Shown piece after piece: positions 24,247-33,112 of a DNA stretch of 64,000 nucleotides. Where the stretch lies: the NCBI GenBank assembly GCA_900314995.1, contig OMXK01000009.1, positions 1-64,000 of the forward strand, in the 5' to 3' direction. The stretch is from an uncultured Prevotella sp. Its GTDB lineage: Bacteria; Bacteroidota; Bacteroidia; Bacteroidales; Bacteroidaceae. The notes beneath the pieces were generated by a model, which was not told where the DNA came from, did not search any database, and saw only the letters and a list, made by a program, of their open reading frames with translations. The first letter of the stretch is position 1; each line of letters opens with the position of its first letter. The position numbers and the translations under genes are program-made.

Positions 24247-25269
24247 CTAATACGCCACTTTTGTTCCTTCGCTGAGTTTCTGATATCCCTCAGTCACAAT
24301 ACGGTCGCCCATGTTCAAGCCATCGACAACAAGCACATAGTTACCCTGTGTCTGGCCGATAGTAACTGTGTTACGATGGGCTGTCTTTTTCTTTTGATCT
24401 ACTGTCCAGACAAACAGACTTCCATCGGCCTTTTTCTGGACCGTAGTTACTGGAATCATCTTGCTGCTGATGGCTTGTGAACCTTCCGAAACGAAGCGGA
24501 CACTGGCCACCATGCCTGGCAACAGTTTCCTGCCGTTATTGGCAACATTGATTCGGATATCGTATGTATGGGTGAGGGCATCGGCCTCGACGCCCTTCTC
24601 TATCCTGCCACCCTGATAACTGCCGTCGATGGCTTCCACCTTAATGCTAGTGGGGGTGTTGCCATGAATACTGCCAATCTCTGCTTCTGGTACAGATACT
24701 TTCACCTTGACGGTCGAGATGTCGAGAATGTTTACGACTGCCTGAGAGGGTAATGCCGTTTCGCCAGCTCCCACCAGTTTCTTACCGATGATACCTCCAA
24801 CAGGGGCTGTAAGACGGCAATCAGCAAGGTTCTTTTTTGCCACTTCCAGTTGCGACTTAGCCTGTGCCACCTTACTCTGTATCTCCACCCACTGCACCTC
24901 GGGCAACGAGCCGTTGTCGTGTAGCATCTTGAAGCGTTCCAGTGCATCGTTGGCCTGAGTCATCTGGGCCTCGGCACCAGTGAGCAAGTTACGGGCCTGT
25001 GTGTCGTCCATCTCTGCAATCAACTGACCTCGGCTCACAGCCTGTCCTTCATTAACAAGCATTCGTTTGACTACGCCCATCCCGGTAAAACTTACTGCCG
25101 TAGCCTCGCTTTCCTCCACGATACCCACATACGTTTGTGCATTATCTACCAGACCAGGCGACACCACCTGTGTCTTCACTCTCGTTGGAGCTTTCTCGCT
25201 TTGCTCCTTTTTCTGTCCGCAACTGCCTACCAAAACAGCTGCCATGAGTATCAAAATACTTTTTTTCAT
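24247..25269 (-). CDS. RND efflux periplasmic adaptor (membrane fusion protein)
   Basis: 340-residue lipoprotein: the signal ends in LVGSCGQ, a lipobox Cys at about residue 17. It has the split lipoyl/barrel-sandwich and hairpin arrangement of HlyD/AcrA-like adaptors (VNEGQAVSRGQLIAEMDD, then the coiled hairpin, then LTAPVGGIIGKKLV). It joins the RND pump to TolC. It starts two bases after the GNAT stop codon, so the acetyltransferase is in the same operon. Confidence 0.93.
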   Translation of the reverse strand: MKKSILILMAAVLVGSCGQKKEQSEKAPTRVKTQVVSPGLVDNAQTYVGIVEESEATAVSFTGMGVVKRMLVNEGQAVSRGQLIAEMDDTQARNLLTGAEAQMTQANDALERFKMLHDNGSLPEVQWVEIQSKVAQAKSQLEVAKKNLADCRLTAPVGGIIGKKLVGAGETALPSQAVVNILDISTVKVKVSVPEAEIGSIHGNTPTSIKVEAIDGSYQGGRIEKGVEADALTHTYDIRINVANNGRKLLPGMVASVRFVSEGSQAISSKMIPVTTVQKKADGSLFVWTVDQKKKTAHRNTVTIGQTQGNYVLVVDGLNMGDRIVTEGYQKLSEGTKVAY

Positions 25270-25271
25270 GA

Positions 25272-25733
25272 CTAAATGATTTCTTCCATTCCTGTTTTCT
25301 GAACTTTCATGCCCATGTTCTTGTAGAAACTGAGCGCAGGGTCATTACCCTCCCAAACATTAAGGGTCATATTGTAACAACCTATTGACTTGGCGTAATC
25401 ACGTACGAACTCATAAAGAGCCTTTCCAACATGTTTGCCGCGAGCCTTTTCGTCTACACAAATATCATCAATATACAAGGTCTTGGCATCCTGCAGCAAC
25501 TTGTGGCTTTTAACGTCAGTTATCTGGCAGAAGGCATGCCCTAGAACTTCGCCATCGTCGTATACGAAAATGGGTTTACTGTCATTATCGAGCAAAGCTT
25601 CGAGTTCTTGTTCATTGTATTTGGTTGTGTAGGGCTTGAATAGGTCTGGGCGTATCTCGTGATGCACCATATTTACTTGGTGCAGCAATTCAATGATGCG
25701 CCCGATGTCGTTTTTATTTGCCTTTCTGATCAT
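25272..25733 (-). CDS. GNAT family N-acetyltransferase
   Basis: 153 residues. The acetyl-CoA binding region is DDICVDEKARGKHVGKALYEFV (about 88-109, R/Q-x-x-G-x-G/A pattern), followed by LNVWEGNDPALSFYKNMGM, the standard GNAT end. The substrate is unknown. It heads the efflux operon. A minus-strand TAACTTTG box is at 25756-25763. The link to efflux suggests a xenobiotic-modification role, but that is inference. Confidence 0.9.
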   Translation of the reverse strand: MIRKANKNDIGRIIELLHQVNMVHHEIRPDLFKPYTTKYNEQELEALLDNDSKPIFVYDDGEVLGHAFCQITDVKSHKLLQDAKTLYIDDICVDEKARGKHVGKALYEFVRDYAKSIGCYNMTLNVWEGNDPALSFYKNMGMKVQKTGMEEII

Positions 25734-25815
25734 TATATTTATATCTAAAACTGTGCAAAGTTATCAATTATTGCTATAAATGTGCAGTAATTGCATCAAA
25801 TTTTAGGATTGTTTA

Positions 25816-27318
25816 TCAAAAACCTAAAACCCAATGACTATCAGAATACCTTCCAATGAGTTCGGCATCGCGGATTGGGTCGAGTTGGCGCATCAGCGGA
25901 TTCCTTTTTGATGTGTCGATGGGTTGGTTATCCGCATCGTGGCTGTTAAACTCAAGGATGTTCGCTGTCTTTGCACCGTCGTCAATCTTGCCCCATCCGT
26001 ATGAGGGTATGTTCTCCAAGGTACAGTTCAGCAGTACGCATTCTGCATACGGATAGTTCTTTCCGTGATTATCGGGTAACCGCCCCAGTTCGGCATATTC
26101 ACTCAACCCCTTGAAATGGCAGTCAACAAATATGTTGCCATGATTCTCCTGACCGTTGCGAATCCACATGAAAGCCCCATGACTGGTAATGGTACAGTGG
26201 TTGAAGAACGAGGGACCGCGCCCTAATATCGTATCGCCGCCACCGTCAATGCGGCAGTTTTGCCAGTAGCAACTGCCATTGGCCTGCAGGGCATCACCGT
26301 CACCGATGATGTGGACGTTCTCAAAGTAGTTGCGCTCCCCGTTCACCAACAGACCTTCTGCCTGTCCTTTGCAATCAGTCCTAATCGTCAGGTTGCACAG
26401 AGTCAAGTCGCTGCAGTTATCGGCAGCAAAGGCTGCTCGGCGTGAGGGGAATGTACCTCGAACCTCGTTGGTCTTGATGTCTGCAGGGTGGGGATTAAAT
26501 ACCTCGTTGTTCCTATAATGAATCAAGACACCATCGCGACTTTCGCCCTCGATGGTGACAAAACGTTTGTTGCGGAAGTACACCAGTTCCTCGTAGTCAC
26601 CATTCTTCACAAACACCCGATAGCCTTCCTGAGCAGTTGCAACAGAATCGGGAATGAAGTCCATCGCTCCCTGAACGGTAGAAAAGTCACCATTGCCGTC
26701 TGCCGATACCGTCAGTAGTCGCTGGTTGGTGTCGGGGGCCTGGTCTTTTGTGCGAAATGTCCAGCCCTTTTTCCCCTTTATGCCTTCAAAGCCACTGATG
26801 ATGCCTTTATCGATGATGACATAATACGCATGACCATATTCCAGCATGTTGTGATGCAGGTAGATGGTCAGCTGTTTGCCGTGGGGGATGATGGGATAGA
26901 AATGGAAACCGTCAGAGAACCCGCCGATAATGTCAAGCTGATAGTGGCCCGTATCCCAGGCATTTATACCGGAGGGGGTTCCGGCTTTGGTGTTGCGGTT
27001 TGTGACATGTTGTGTCCTATATAAATAAGGTACGGGCGTATATTGCGCGTTAGGATTCTTTGGCTGACTTTTGGTAGGCCCGGCTGGGATGCTCATGTCA
27101 AGACGGTCTACAAGTTTACCCGTTTTAAGGTCATAGACAGACACGAAACCTTGCTTACCAATGACGACATCATCACTCATCGTCAGTGTCAGATGCGTGT
27201 CGATATTCACATTAGTTGCTCCATTTTCAGGAAACATCTTGACGACAGCATTCTGTGCCTGGCATACATATACCATGTTTACCAATACAACAAGCGCAAT
27301 TAGTACTTTCTTTTCCAT
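25816..27318 (-). CDS. Pectinesterase-family (CE8) protein with N-terminal Ig-like domain
   Basis: 500 residues from the start MEKKVLIA; an upstream in-frame ATG (27378) lies across the promoter. A signal peptide (to about QAQ, residue 22) is followed by a bacterial Ig-like domain (FPENGATNVNIDTHLTLTMS) and a right-handed beta-helix esterase domain from about residue 215. Family motifs: GNGDFSTVQGAMDFIP, then GDGDALQANGSCYW and GGGDTILGRGPSFF, where the Asp residues match the CE8 catalytic pair. It removes methyl esters from pectin. No other pectinase or SusC/D pair is nearby. Own promoter: TATCTTTG on the minus strand at 27357-27364. Confidence 0.88.
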   Translation of the reverse strand: MEKKVLIALVVLVNMVYVCQAQNAVVKMFPENGATNVNIDTHLTLTMSDDVVIGKQGFVSVYDLKTGKLVDRLDMSIPAGPTKSQPKNPNAQYTPVPYLYRTQHVTNRNTKAGTPSGINAWDTGHYQLDIIGGFSDGFHFYPIIPHGKQLTIYLHHNMLEYGHAYYVIIDKGIISGFEGIKGKKGWTFRTKDQAPDTNQRLLTVSADGNGDFSTVQGAMDFIPDSVATAQEGYRVFVKNGDYEELVYFRNKRFVTIEGESRDGVLIHYRNNEVFNPHPADIKTNEVRGTFPSRRAAFAADNCSDLTLCNLTIRTDCKGQAEGLLVNGERNYFENVHIIGDGDALQANGSCYWQNCRIDGGGDTILGRGPSFFNHCTITSHGAFMWIRNGQENHGNIFVDCHFKGLSEYAELGRLPDNHGKNYPYAECVLLNCTLENIPSYGWGKIDDGAKTANILEFNSHDADNQPIDTSKRNPLMRQLDPIRDAELIGRYSDSHWVLGF

Positions 27319-27365
27319 TTCTTTCTCTTTTTGCCAATAATCCGAGATATTGGGAGCAAAGATAC

Positions 27366-27403
27366 GAAAAAGTCCCAAAGCAGAAGCAAATTGCCTTGGG
27401 ACT
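27366..27403 (-). terminator. Terminator of the hydrolase operon overlapping the next promoter
   Basis: On the minus strand, AGTCCCAA and TTGGGACT (27396-27403 and 27371-27378) enclose an 17-base loop and are followed by TTTTT. The hairpin covers the -33 zone of the pectinesterase promoter. Confidence 0.7.
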
Positions 27404-27425
27404 TATCATTTTTTAAGAATTTTGG

Positions 27426-28589
27426 CTACTTCATCTGGGCAAAGAAGTCTGCAAGTTTATCCCAAGGAATCATGTTCTTGGGCTGACCTTTGCCTGCCTT
27501 TTCCTCGTAACCGCCATCGTAGAGGTCGCAGTGTGAGGCATCGGGGATGATGAGCAGTTGTTTGTTCTCGGGGTTGGGATTTGGTTCGCCAACGAACTTG
27601 TAACCCTCGGCCTTACCCTCCACCATATAGTGATAGGCAGCTTCACCAAAGTAGCGAGAGTGGGCGTCGGCACCGTGCATCACGAGAACGGCAGAGCGGA
27701 TTTCGTTGATGTAATAGAGGAAACGGCTGTTGGCATAGGCCTGCGTACCGATGACGCGCCAGCCGTCGTTCGAGTTGCCCGAGCGCTTGTGATAGCCACG
27801 AGCGGTCTTATAGTAGTCATAGTAGTCGTGAACGAAACGAGGCGCCTGTGGGGGCACAGTGTCGAGCACACCACCAGCCATCGCGCTGGGGTCGACGAGA
27901 CGCTGTTTGGAGAGGTTCTCACGATTCCTGTGGCGCCACTGCTCATTATCGAAAGCATCGTTGTAGTCATTGCCGCTGACGCGGGTCATATCATACATCG
28001 TAGAGGCCACGGTAGCCTTGATGCGTGTGTCGGCAGCGGCGGCATTCAGGGCGATACCACCCCAACCGCAGATGCCTATGATGCCTATCTTCTCGGCATC
28101 GACATTGTCCTGTTTCGACAGGAAGTCGACAGCTGCCATAAAGTCCTCGGTATTGATGTCGGGTGAAGCCGTGCGACGAGGTTCGCCGCTGCTCTCACCA
28201 GTATATGAAGGGTCGAAGGCCAAAGCCGCGAAACCACGCTCTGCCATCTTCATCGCATAGAGTCCGCTCGACTGTTCCTTGACGGCTCCGAAAGGACCAC
28301 TGACAGCGATAGCAGCCAACTTACCTTCGGCATCTTTTGGGGTATAGAGGTCAGCGGCAAGTGTCAATCCGTACTGCGTCTCAAACGTCACCTTCTTGTG
28401 ATTCACTTTCTCACTCAATGGGAACACCTTGTCCCACTCCTGCGTCAATGTTCGCTCGACGCTTGCGGCGCTTTGCTTGTCAAAGAATGTTGTATTCATA
28501 CTTTCGTTGTTTTGATTGTTGTTGTTCTTCTGTGTGCAGGCTGTGAGCATTCCACCCACCAATGCTGCGGCTAATAATACCTTTTTCAT
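27426..28589 (-). CDS. Alpha/beta hydrolase lipoprotein (dienelactone-hydrolase-like)
   Basis: 387 residues with a lipoprotein signal (GGMLTACTQ). The alpha/beta hydrolase fold is shown by the nucleophile elbow GICGWGG (about 169-175), with Cys in place of the usual Ser as in dienelactone hydrolases. An Asp (MHGADAHSRY) and a His (IPDASHCDLYDGG) complete a triad. Similar to YcjY-type peptidase/esterase-like proteins. It is 11 bases after the CMD-cupin gene and is the last gene of an operon with an iron alcohol dehydrogenase. Substrate unknown. Confidence 0.85.
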   Translation of the reverse strand: MKKVLLAAALVGGMLTACTQKNNNNQNNESMNTTFFDKQSAASVERTLTQEWDKVFPLSEKVNHKKVTFETQYGLTLAADLYTPKDAEGKLAAIAVSGPFGAVKEQSSGLYAMKMAERGFAALAFDPSYTGESSGEPRRTASPDINTEDFMAAVDFLSKQDNVDAEKIGIIGICGWGGIALNAAAADTRIKATVASTMYDMTRVSGNDYNDAFDNEQWRHRNRENLSKQRLVDPSAMAGGVLDTVPPQAPRFVHDYYDYYKTARGYHKRSGNSNDGWRVIGTQAYANSRFLYYINEIRSAVLVMHGADAHSRYFGEAAYHYMVEGKAEGYKFVGEPNPNPENKQLLIIPDASHCDLYDGGYEEKAGKGQPKNMIPWDKLADFFAQMK

Positions 28590-28600
28590 TGATATGAAAA

Positions 28601-29608
28601 CTATTTCGTCAATACATTATAGGTGGCATCATCCACAGGCTCGCACCACTCGTTGCTGGCACCTTCCTGCACATCTTTATGATAGGTGAGGTGCTGGAAC
28701 CATGAGTCTTTCTGGGCTCCGTGCCAGTGCTTCACCTCGGCAGGAATGGCGATGACGGTGCCAGGAGTCATCTCAACAGGAGCCTTGCCCCATTCCTGAT
28801 ACCAGCCACGACCTGCAACGCAAATCAATACCTGTACCTGCTTGTGGTGAATATGCCAGTTGTTGCGGCAGCGGGGTTCGAACGTAACGTTCATGACACC
28901 ACCACCGACATCTGCCAGATAACTCTGCCCAATGAAGTACTTGCCATAAGGATTAGGTTCGCCCTTAGGCCACTTGGTGTTCAGGGTATAGCCCTCGTCG
29001 CAGAGCCAAGCGCAGAGTTCATCCACCAGCTTCTGACTGTTACCCATATTCACGGCACCCTGCTTGTGGGCGGCGAGTTGTGGAGCAACGCCTTCGAGAC
29101 CACTCAGGGCAGCTACGGTAACTATCTCACGGTCGGCAGCAGAGAGCTGGTCGCCAGCGAAGATGTCACCGAAGAGGTGTGACTTCAGGTAGTAGTCGTC
29201 CTGCGGACAGAAGTCATAGTTGAACGGCTTTCCTGAGAGTTGTGTCTGGTTCTTTGTGCCCAGTTCGTATGCCTTCTTGGTATCGTCCCATTCAGCAGGG
29301 CGCTTCCACGGCTTACCTTCCTGCCAGTTAGCCTGTTTGTTTTCCAATACCTTACTCAGCACTCCCAGTGCATTCAGCGAACGGGGAAATCCTGTGTAGG
29401 CATAAAGCTGTGAGAAGGCCTCCTTCAGTTCGTTGATGGTTACACCATTGTCTAAGGCCATGCGAACGGCAGGCTCCAAACGAGTCATATCCCCTTGTGC
29501 CATCAGACAGGCACATGCTGCCAATCCCTTTTGACGCTCGGTCAGCGTCTGTGCATTTACTGTTTCCATCATCAATAATACCGCCATTAAAAAGACAATT
29601 CGTTTCAT
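28601..29608 (-). CDS. Exported carboxymuconolactone decarboxylase-cupin fusion
   Basis: 335 residues with a signal peptide (to about VNAQ). Two CMD/AhpD-like helical regions are at about 25-100 and 150-205 (LTERQKGLAACACLMAQGD, ADREIVTVAALSGLEG). A cupin beta-barrel is at about 230-310 with WHIHHKQVQ and HWHG-like metal ligands. The canonical CxxC of AhpD is replaced by ACACL in the first unit. CMD-cupin fusions occur beside oxidoreductases in Bacteroidetes and are assigned to redox or lactone chemistry. One base after the dehydrogenase stop. Confidence 0.85.
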   Translation of the reverse strand: MKRIVFLMAVLLMMETVNAQTLTERQKGLAACACLMAQGDMTRLEPAVRMALDNGVTINELKEAFSQLYAYTGFPRSLNALGVLSKVLENKQANWQEGKPWKRPAEWDDTKKAYELGTKNQTQLSGKPFNYDFCPQDDYYLKSHLFGDIFAGDQLSAADREIVTVAALSGLEGVAPQLAAHKQGAVNMGNSQKLVDELCAWLCDEGYTLNTKWPKGEPNPYGKYFIGQSYLADVGGGVMNVTFEPRCRNNWHIHHKQVQVLICVAGRGWYQEWGKAPVEMTPGTVIAIPAEVKHWHGAQKDSWFQHLTYHKDVQEGASNEWCEPVDDATYNVLTK

Positions 29609-29609
29609 A

Positions 29610-30782
29610 TTACATGCTTTCCTTCAAAATCTCTGTTATGTTCTCTTTTGTCAGATTCAGATAGCCTGCAGGATAGACCACAGTGGTCTCGGTGATACCG
29701 GAAATCATCTCTTCTGTGGCACCTAACTCACTGATGGTGAGCGGAAGACCAATCTCCTGCATCCAGGCTTTCAAAGCCTGCAGACCTGCTTCGGCTATCT
29801 GCTCATCGGTCATTCCTTCTCCCTGGATATCCCACACGTTCTTGGCAAAACGCACGAATTTTGGCAGACCGTTCTGCATAGCGCGACGATAGTAGGCCAT
29901 CGAGACGGAGGCGAGGGCATAGCCGTGGGGAGCGTGTGTCCAGGCTCCCACGCTGTGACCAATCATGTGTACCATCCAGTCTTGCTGCTTACCCAGTCCG
30001 ATGAGGGTGTTCAGTGCCCATGTGGCTGTCCACATGATGTTGGAGCGCGCCTCGTAGTCCTGTGGATTCTTCACGGCGATGCGGCTACTATGGATGACCG
30101 AGCGCATCAGTCCCTCTGAGAGATAATCGCTGGTGTTGTCGTCGAAGTCAGAGAAGTACTGCTCCATGATGTGGTTCATGATATCGTAGATGCCTGCCTT
30201 CATCTGGTTTTCGGGCACGGTCATCGTAAACTTCGGGTTAAGAATAGAGAACTTAGGCATCAGGCGGCTATCGAACACATGGCCCACCTTGAACGTGTGC
30301 TCAGTATCGGTAATCACCGTACCAGCATTCATTTCCGAGCCTGTGCCTGCCATTGTCAGGATGCAGCCTACGGGCAGCAGTCGCTGATCCTCAGCGGGGT
30401 TCTGCTGCTTCAGCCAGAACTGGTCCCAGTAGTCACCTTCGTAATAGACGGATGCAGCTACCGCTTTCGAGTAGTCGCACACACTGCCACCACCAAGGGC
30501 AAGAATCAAATCCACCTCATTCTCGCGGGCTATCTTCACGCCCTCGTTCAGTTTCTCCAAAGTCGGATTGGTCATCACACCAGGGTTCTCGATGATGGTC
30601 TTGCCTGCCTCCCTGAGGATAGCCACTACCTGGTCGTAGATACCGTTACGCTTCACACTGCCGCTGCCATAGTTGAGCAGTACCACAGGACCATAGCCCT
30701 TCAGTTCGTCCTTGAGGAAGTTCAGGGATTCATCGCCAAAATACAGTTTGGTGGGATTGTAATAAGAAAAGTTTCCTAACAT
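29610..30782 (-). CDS. Iron-containing alcohol dehydrogenase (YqhD/BdhA-like)
   Basis: 390 residues, full length. N-terminal nucleotide-binding motif GGGSVCDYSKA (about 97-107). Metal ligands are visible as Asp and His in GIYDIMNHIMEQYF (about 192-205) and the two His of MVHMIGHSVGAWTHAPHG (about 263-280). Members use NADPH to reduce aldehydes or butanal. First gene of the operon with CMD-cupin and hydrolase. A TATCTTTG box lies on the minus strand at 30830-30837. Probably part of an aldehyde or electrophile response under the nearby AraC regulator (inference). Confidence 0.92.
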   Translation of the reverse strand: MLGNFSYYNPTKLYFGDESLNFLKDELKGYGPVVLLNYGSGSVKRNGIYDQVVAILREAGKTIIENPGVMTNPTLEKLNEGVKIARENEVDLILALGGGSVCDYSKAVAASVYYEGDYWDQFWLKQQNPAEDQRLLPVGCILTMAGTGSEMNAGTVITDTEHTFKVGHVFDSRLMPKFSILNPKFTMTVPENQMKAGIYDIMNHIMEQYFSDFDDNTSDYLSEGLMRSVIHSSRIAVKNPQDYEARSNIMWTATWALNTLIGLGKQQDWMVHMIGHSVGAWTHAPHGYALASVSMAYYRRAMQNGLPKFVRFAKNVWDIQGEGMTDEQIAEAGLQALKAWMQEIGLPLTISELGATEEMISGITETTVVYPAGYLNLTKENITEILKESM

Positions 30783-30899
30783 AGTTTATTTTTATTTATC
30801 GTAATTAATAGCTTTTTCTATTCAAAGTGCAAAGATACAACAATTTTCTGAGATGTTTTACAAATTGCACCTCGATTTTTCAGTCGCTACTGCACTAAA

Positions 30900-32009
30900 T
30901 TATAATACGATCTTTCTGCCATTCTTGATATAAATACCTTTCGAAGGATTGCTAACCTTCACACCATTCAAGGTGTAAATATTCCCTTCGCCCTTAGAAA
31001 ATGAGTTAGGGGTGAGGCTTTCGATGGCTGTCGTGCCTGATGTAAGCGAAAGTGTAACGGCGATATTGCTTTGGCCAGCTTTCAGGAATGTGCGAAGCTC
31101 GCTCTCTGATAGTCCTTCGATTTTGCCTAAGCGTGTATAGCTCCATGAGTTTGTATCGTAGAAGATGCAGATATTGCTGCCGTTATAGAGTACGATGTCT
31201 CCTGGCTGAGCTGTCATCTGCTCGTCTTTCGTTGTCAGTGATCTTCCCAAAGAACCCCATATCTCGAAATTGTTGTCGTTGAGTGTTACCGTGATGGGCG
31301 CGTTTTGAAGTTCAGCAACCAACTCGAGCGTGGCGTCATTGTCAACTAGCGTAACGCTTTGCGTTTGTCCACCGATGGTGATATACATTTTATCCATAGT
31401 AGTATTCTCTTTATCGAAATCCTGTGTCTTGAGCCAGTCTTCAATCAGCGAGGCACGATTGGCGTGGTTGCTGGCATTAATCCACAAGGCTTCACCCATC
31501 CACGTGACATTAGGCAATAACCTCTCGGCATCACTCACCACACCACTAATGCCGCTCGAGTGACTTGATACAATCATTCCGACGTGCTTTCCTTCCATCT
31601 GAGATGCACTCTGATAGAGGTAGGACTGCATGATGGCTGCCATCTGACTCCACCAAAGCGGGGTCACGATGATGATGTTCTGGTAGTCGTTGAGCGAGGT
31701 CGTAACAGGGTCGATGGCAGGGTAGCTATTGGCATCGTCGGGGGCATCCTTGATAGCTTGCAGCAATTGTGTGCCAAGAGCATAGTTGTTAGCCTCGTAT
31801 TTGAGCCCCTTTTCAGCAGGAAGAATCTCAAGCACGTCGGCCTCAATCTGACTGGTAAGCGTCGTAACAATCTCACGGCAGTTGCCTGTGTAGCTATAGT
31901 ACACTACTAGTGTCTTGCCTTCATTTGCTGGGATCTCGGCTTTCACCTCGCTGTTCATAGTGCAGCAGCTTAATAGCATCACTGCTAAATAAGAAAAAAA
32001 ATGTTTCAT
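30900..32009 (-). CDS. Exported flavodoxin fused to a cyclophilin-like domain
   Basis: 369 residues. N-terminal signal with LLSCCTM, possibly a lipoprotein. Residues about 30-195 are flavodoxin-like: TLVVYYSYTGNCREIV is the FMN phosphate loop, and IIIVTPLWWSQMAAIMQSYL fits the family. Residues about 205-320 form a cyclophilin-like (Cyclophil_like) beta domain: IGGQTQSVTLVDNDATLELVAEL. The last 40 residues end with NIYTLNGVKVSNPSKGIYIKNGRKIVL, the tail type seen on many exported Prevotella proteins. The gene is divergent from an AraC regulator. Role: probably periplasmic electron transfer, not established. Confidence 0.82.
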   Translation of the reverse strand: MKHFFSYLAVMLLSCCTMNSEVKAEIPANEGKTLVVYYSYTGNCREIVTTLTSQIEADVLEILPAEKGLKYEANNYALGTQLLQAIKDAPDDANSYPAIDPVTTSLNDYQNIIIVTPLWWSQMAAIMQSYLYQSASQMEGKHVGMIVSSHSSGISGVVSDAERLLPNVTWMGEALWINASNHANRASLIEDWLKTQDFDKENTTMDKMYITIGGQTQSVTLVDNDATLELVAELQNAPITVTLNDNNFEIWGSLGRSLTTKDEQMTAQPGDIVLYNGSNICIFYDTNSWSYTRLGKIEGLSESELRTFLKAGQSNIAVTLSLTSGTTAIESLTPNSFSKGEGNIYTLNGVKVSNPSKGIYIKNGRKIVL

Positions 32010-32177
32010 ATATTCTATCTTTAATGTAGGTATTCTAATCTTATTGCAAAGGTACGCACATTATTTTATATAGGTATTACACAAATTGGCTGATGATATA
32101 CCAATTTCGCAGAAAATGCTAAATAAACATCAATTTTCTACCATTATTGGATTGTTTTATGTATCTTTGCCACCGAT

Positions 32178-33071
32178 ATGCGGAATATTTTGAAGGTTGA
32201 TTCCCCCAACGACTATGCTCGTTTCGTGGATGCTCCGGTGTTGCACCCGTTAGTTAGCATCATCCATTATGATGAGTTGGCGCCCTTTCGTCATAGCCTG
32301 AACAACTATGGCGTGTATGGTCTGTTTATCCAGCGACAGTTTCCTAATACGCTCTCTTATGGCATGAAGACGATGCAGGTAAGCGATGCCTCAATCATAG
32401 CTGTAGAACCAGGACAGATAGGCGGACTGGAAGACAATGGTGAGCGCATCTCGTTGTGTGGTTGGGTGTTGTTGTGGTCGCCCGAATTGTTGCACGGCAC
32501 CGAGTTGGAACGCCAGATAGACCGTTATCAGTTCTTCTCATATTTCTTCGATGGTTCATTACACATGGAGCCCGACGAATGGCTTTGCATCACGCAGTTG
32601 GTAGCTCAGATGCGACAAGAGCTACTGATCCATGTGGATTCACCTTCGCTCCGAAACATACTGCTGGGCTATCTGCGCCTGATTCTGGAATACTGTAACC
32701 GCATCTACCAGCGCCAGCTTTTCGAAGAGGACAGGGGAGAGGCTGACCTGCTGAAGCGCTTTCACAATCTGCTTCAAACCTATTTTCGTGAGAACCGTCA
32801 GCTGATGCAGGGTCTGCCCACCGTCGCCTATTGTGCAGCGGAACTAGCCTATTCACCGCGTTACTTTGGCGACCTCATCCACAAAGCCACGGGTGGTACT
32901 GCCATTGGCTACATCCACAACTACGTCATCAATCAGGCCAAGAGCCTACTCATGCAGGGTCACAACATCAGCGAGACCTCTCGCTTGCTCGGTTTCGACT
33001 TCCCACATCATTTCACCCGTCTCTTCAAACGGATTACCGGCCTTACTCCAAGCGAGTTTCTGGGGACATGA
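32178..33071 (+). CDS. AraC family transcriptional regulator
   Basis: 297 residues. The C-terminal HTH pair is at about 200-297 (AAELAYSPRYFGDLIHKATG, then QAKSLLMQGHNISETSRLLGF and HHFTRLFKRITGLTPSEF), with the AraC signature. The N-terminal cupin-like region is the likely ligand sensor. It is divergent from the flavodoxin gene, and close to the ADH-CMD-hydrolase operon, which it may control. TATCTTTG at 32162-32169 is only eight bases before the ATG, so the leader is very short. Confidence 0.9.
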   Translation: MRNILKVDSPNDYARFVDAPVLHPLVSIIHYDELAPFRHSLNNYGVYGLFIQRQFPNTLSYGMKTMQVSDASIIAVEPGQIGGLEDNGERISLCGWVLLWSPELLHGTELERQIDRYQFFSYFFDGSLHMEPDEWLCITQLVAQMRQELLIHVDSPSLRNILLGYLRLILEYCNRIYQRQLFEEDRGEADLLKRFHNLLQTYFRENRQLMQGLPTVAYCAAELAYSPRYFGDLIHKATGGTAIGYIHNYVINQAKSLLMQGHNISETSRLLGFDFPHHFTRLFKRITGLTPSEFLGT

Positions 33072-33112
33072 TTCACTCTTTGTATGTAGTTTAATGTTCT
33101 TCTGAGCCCTTT

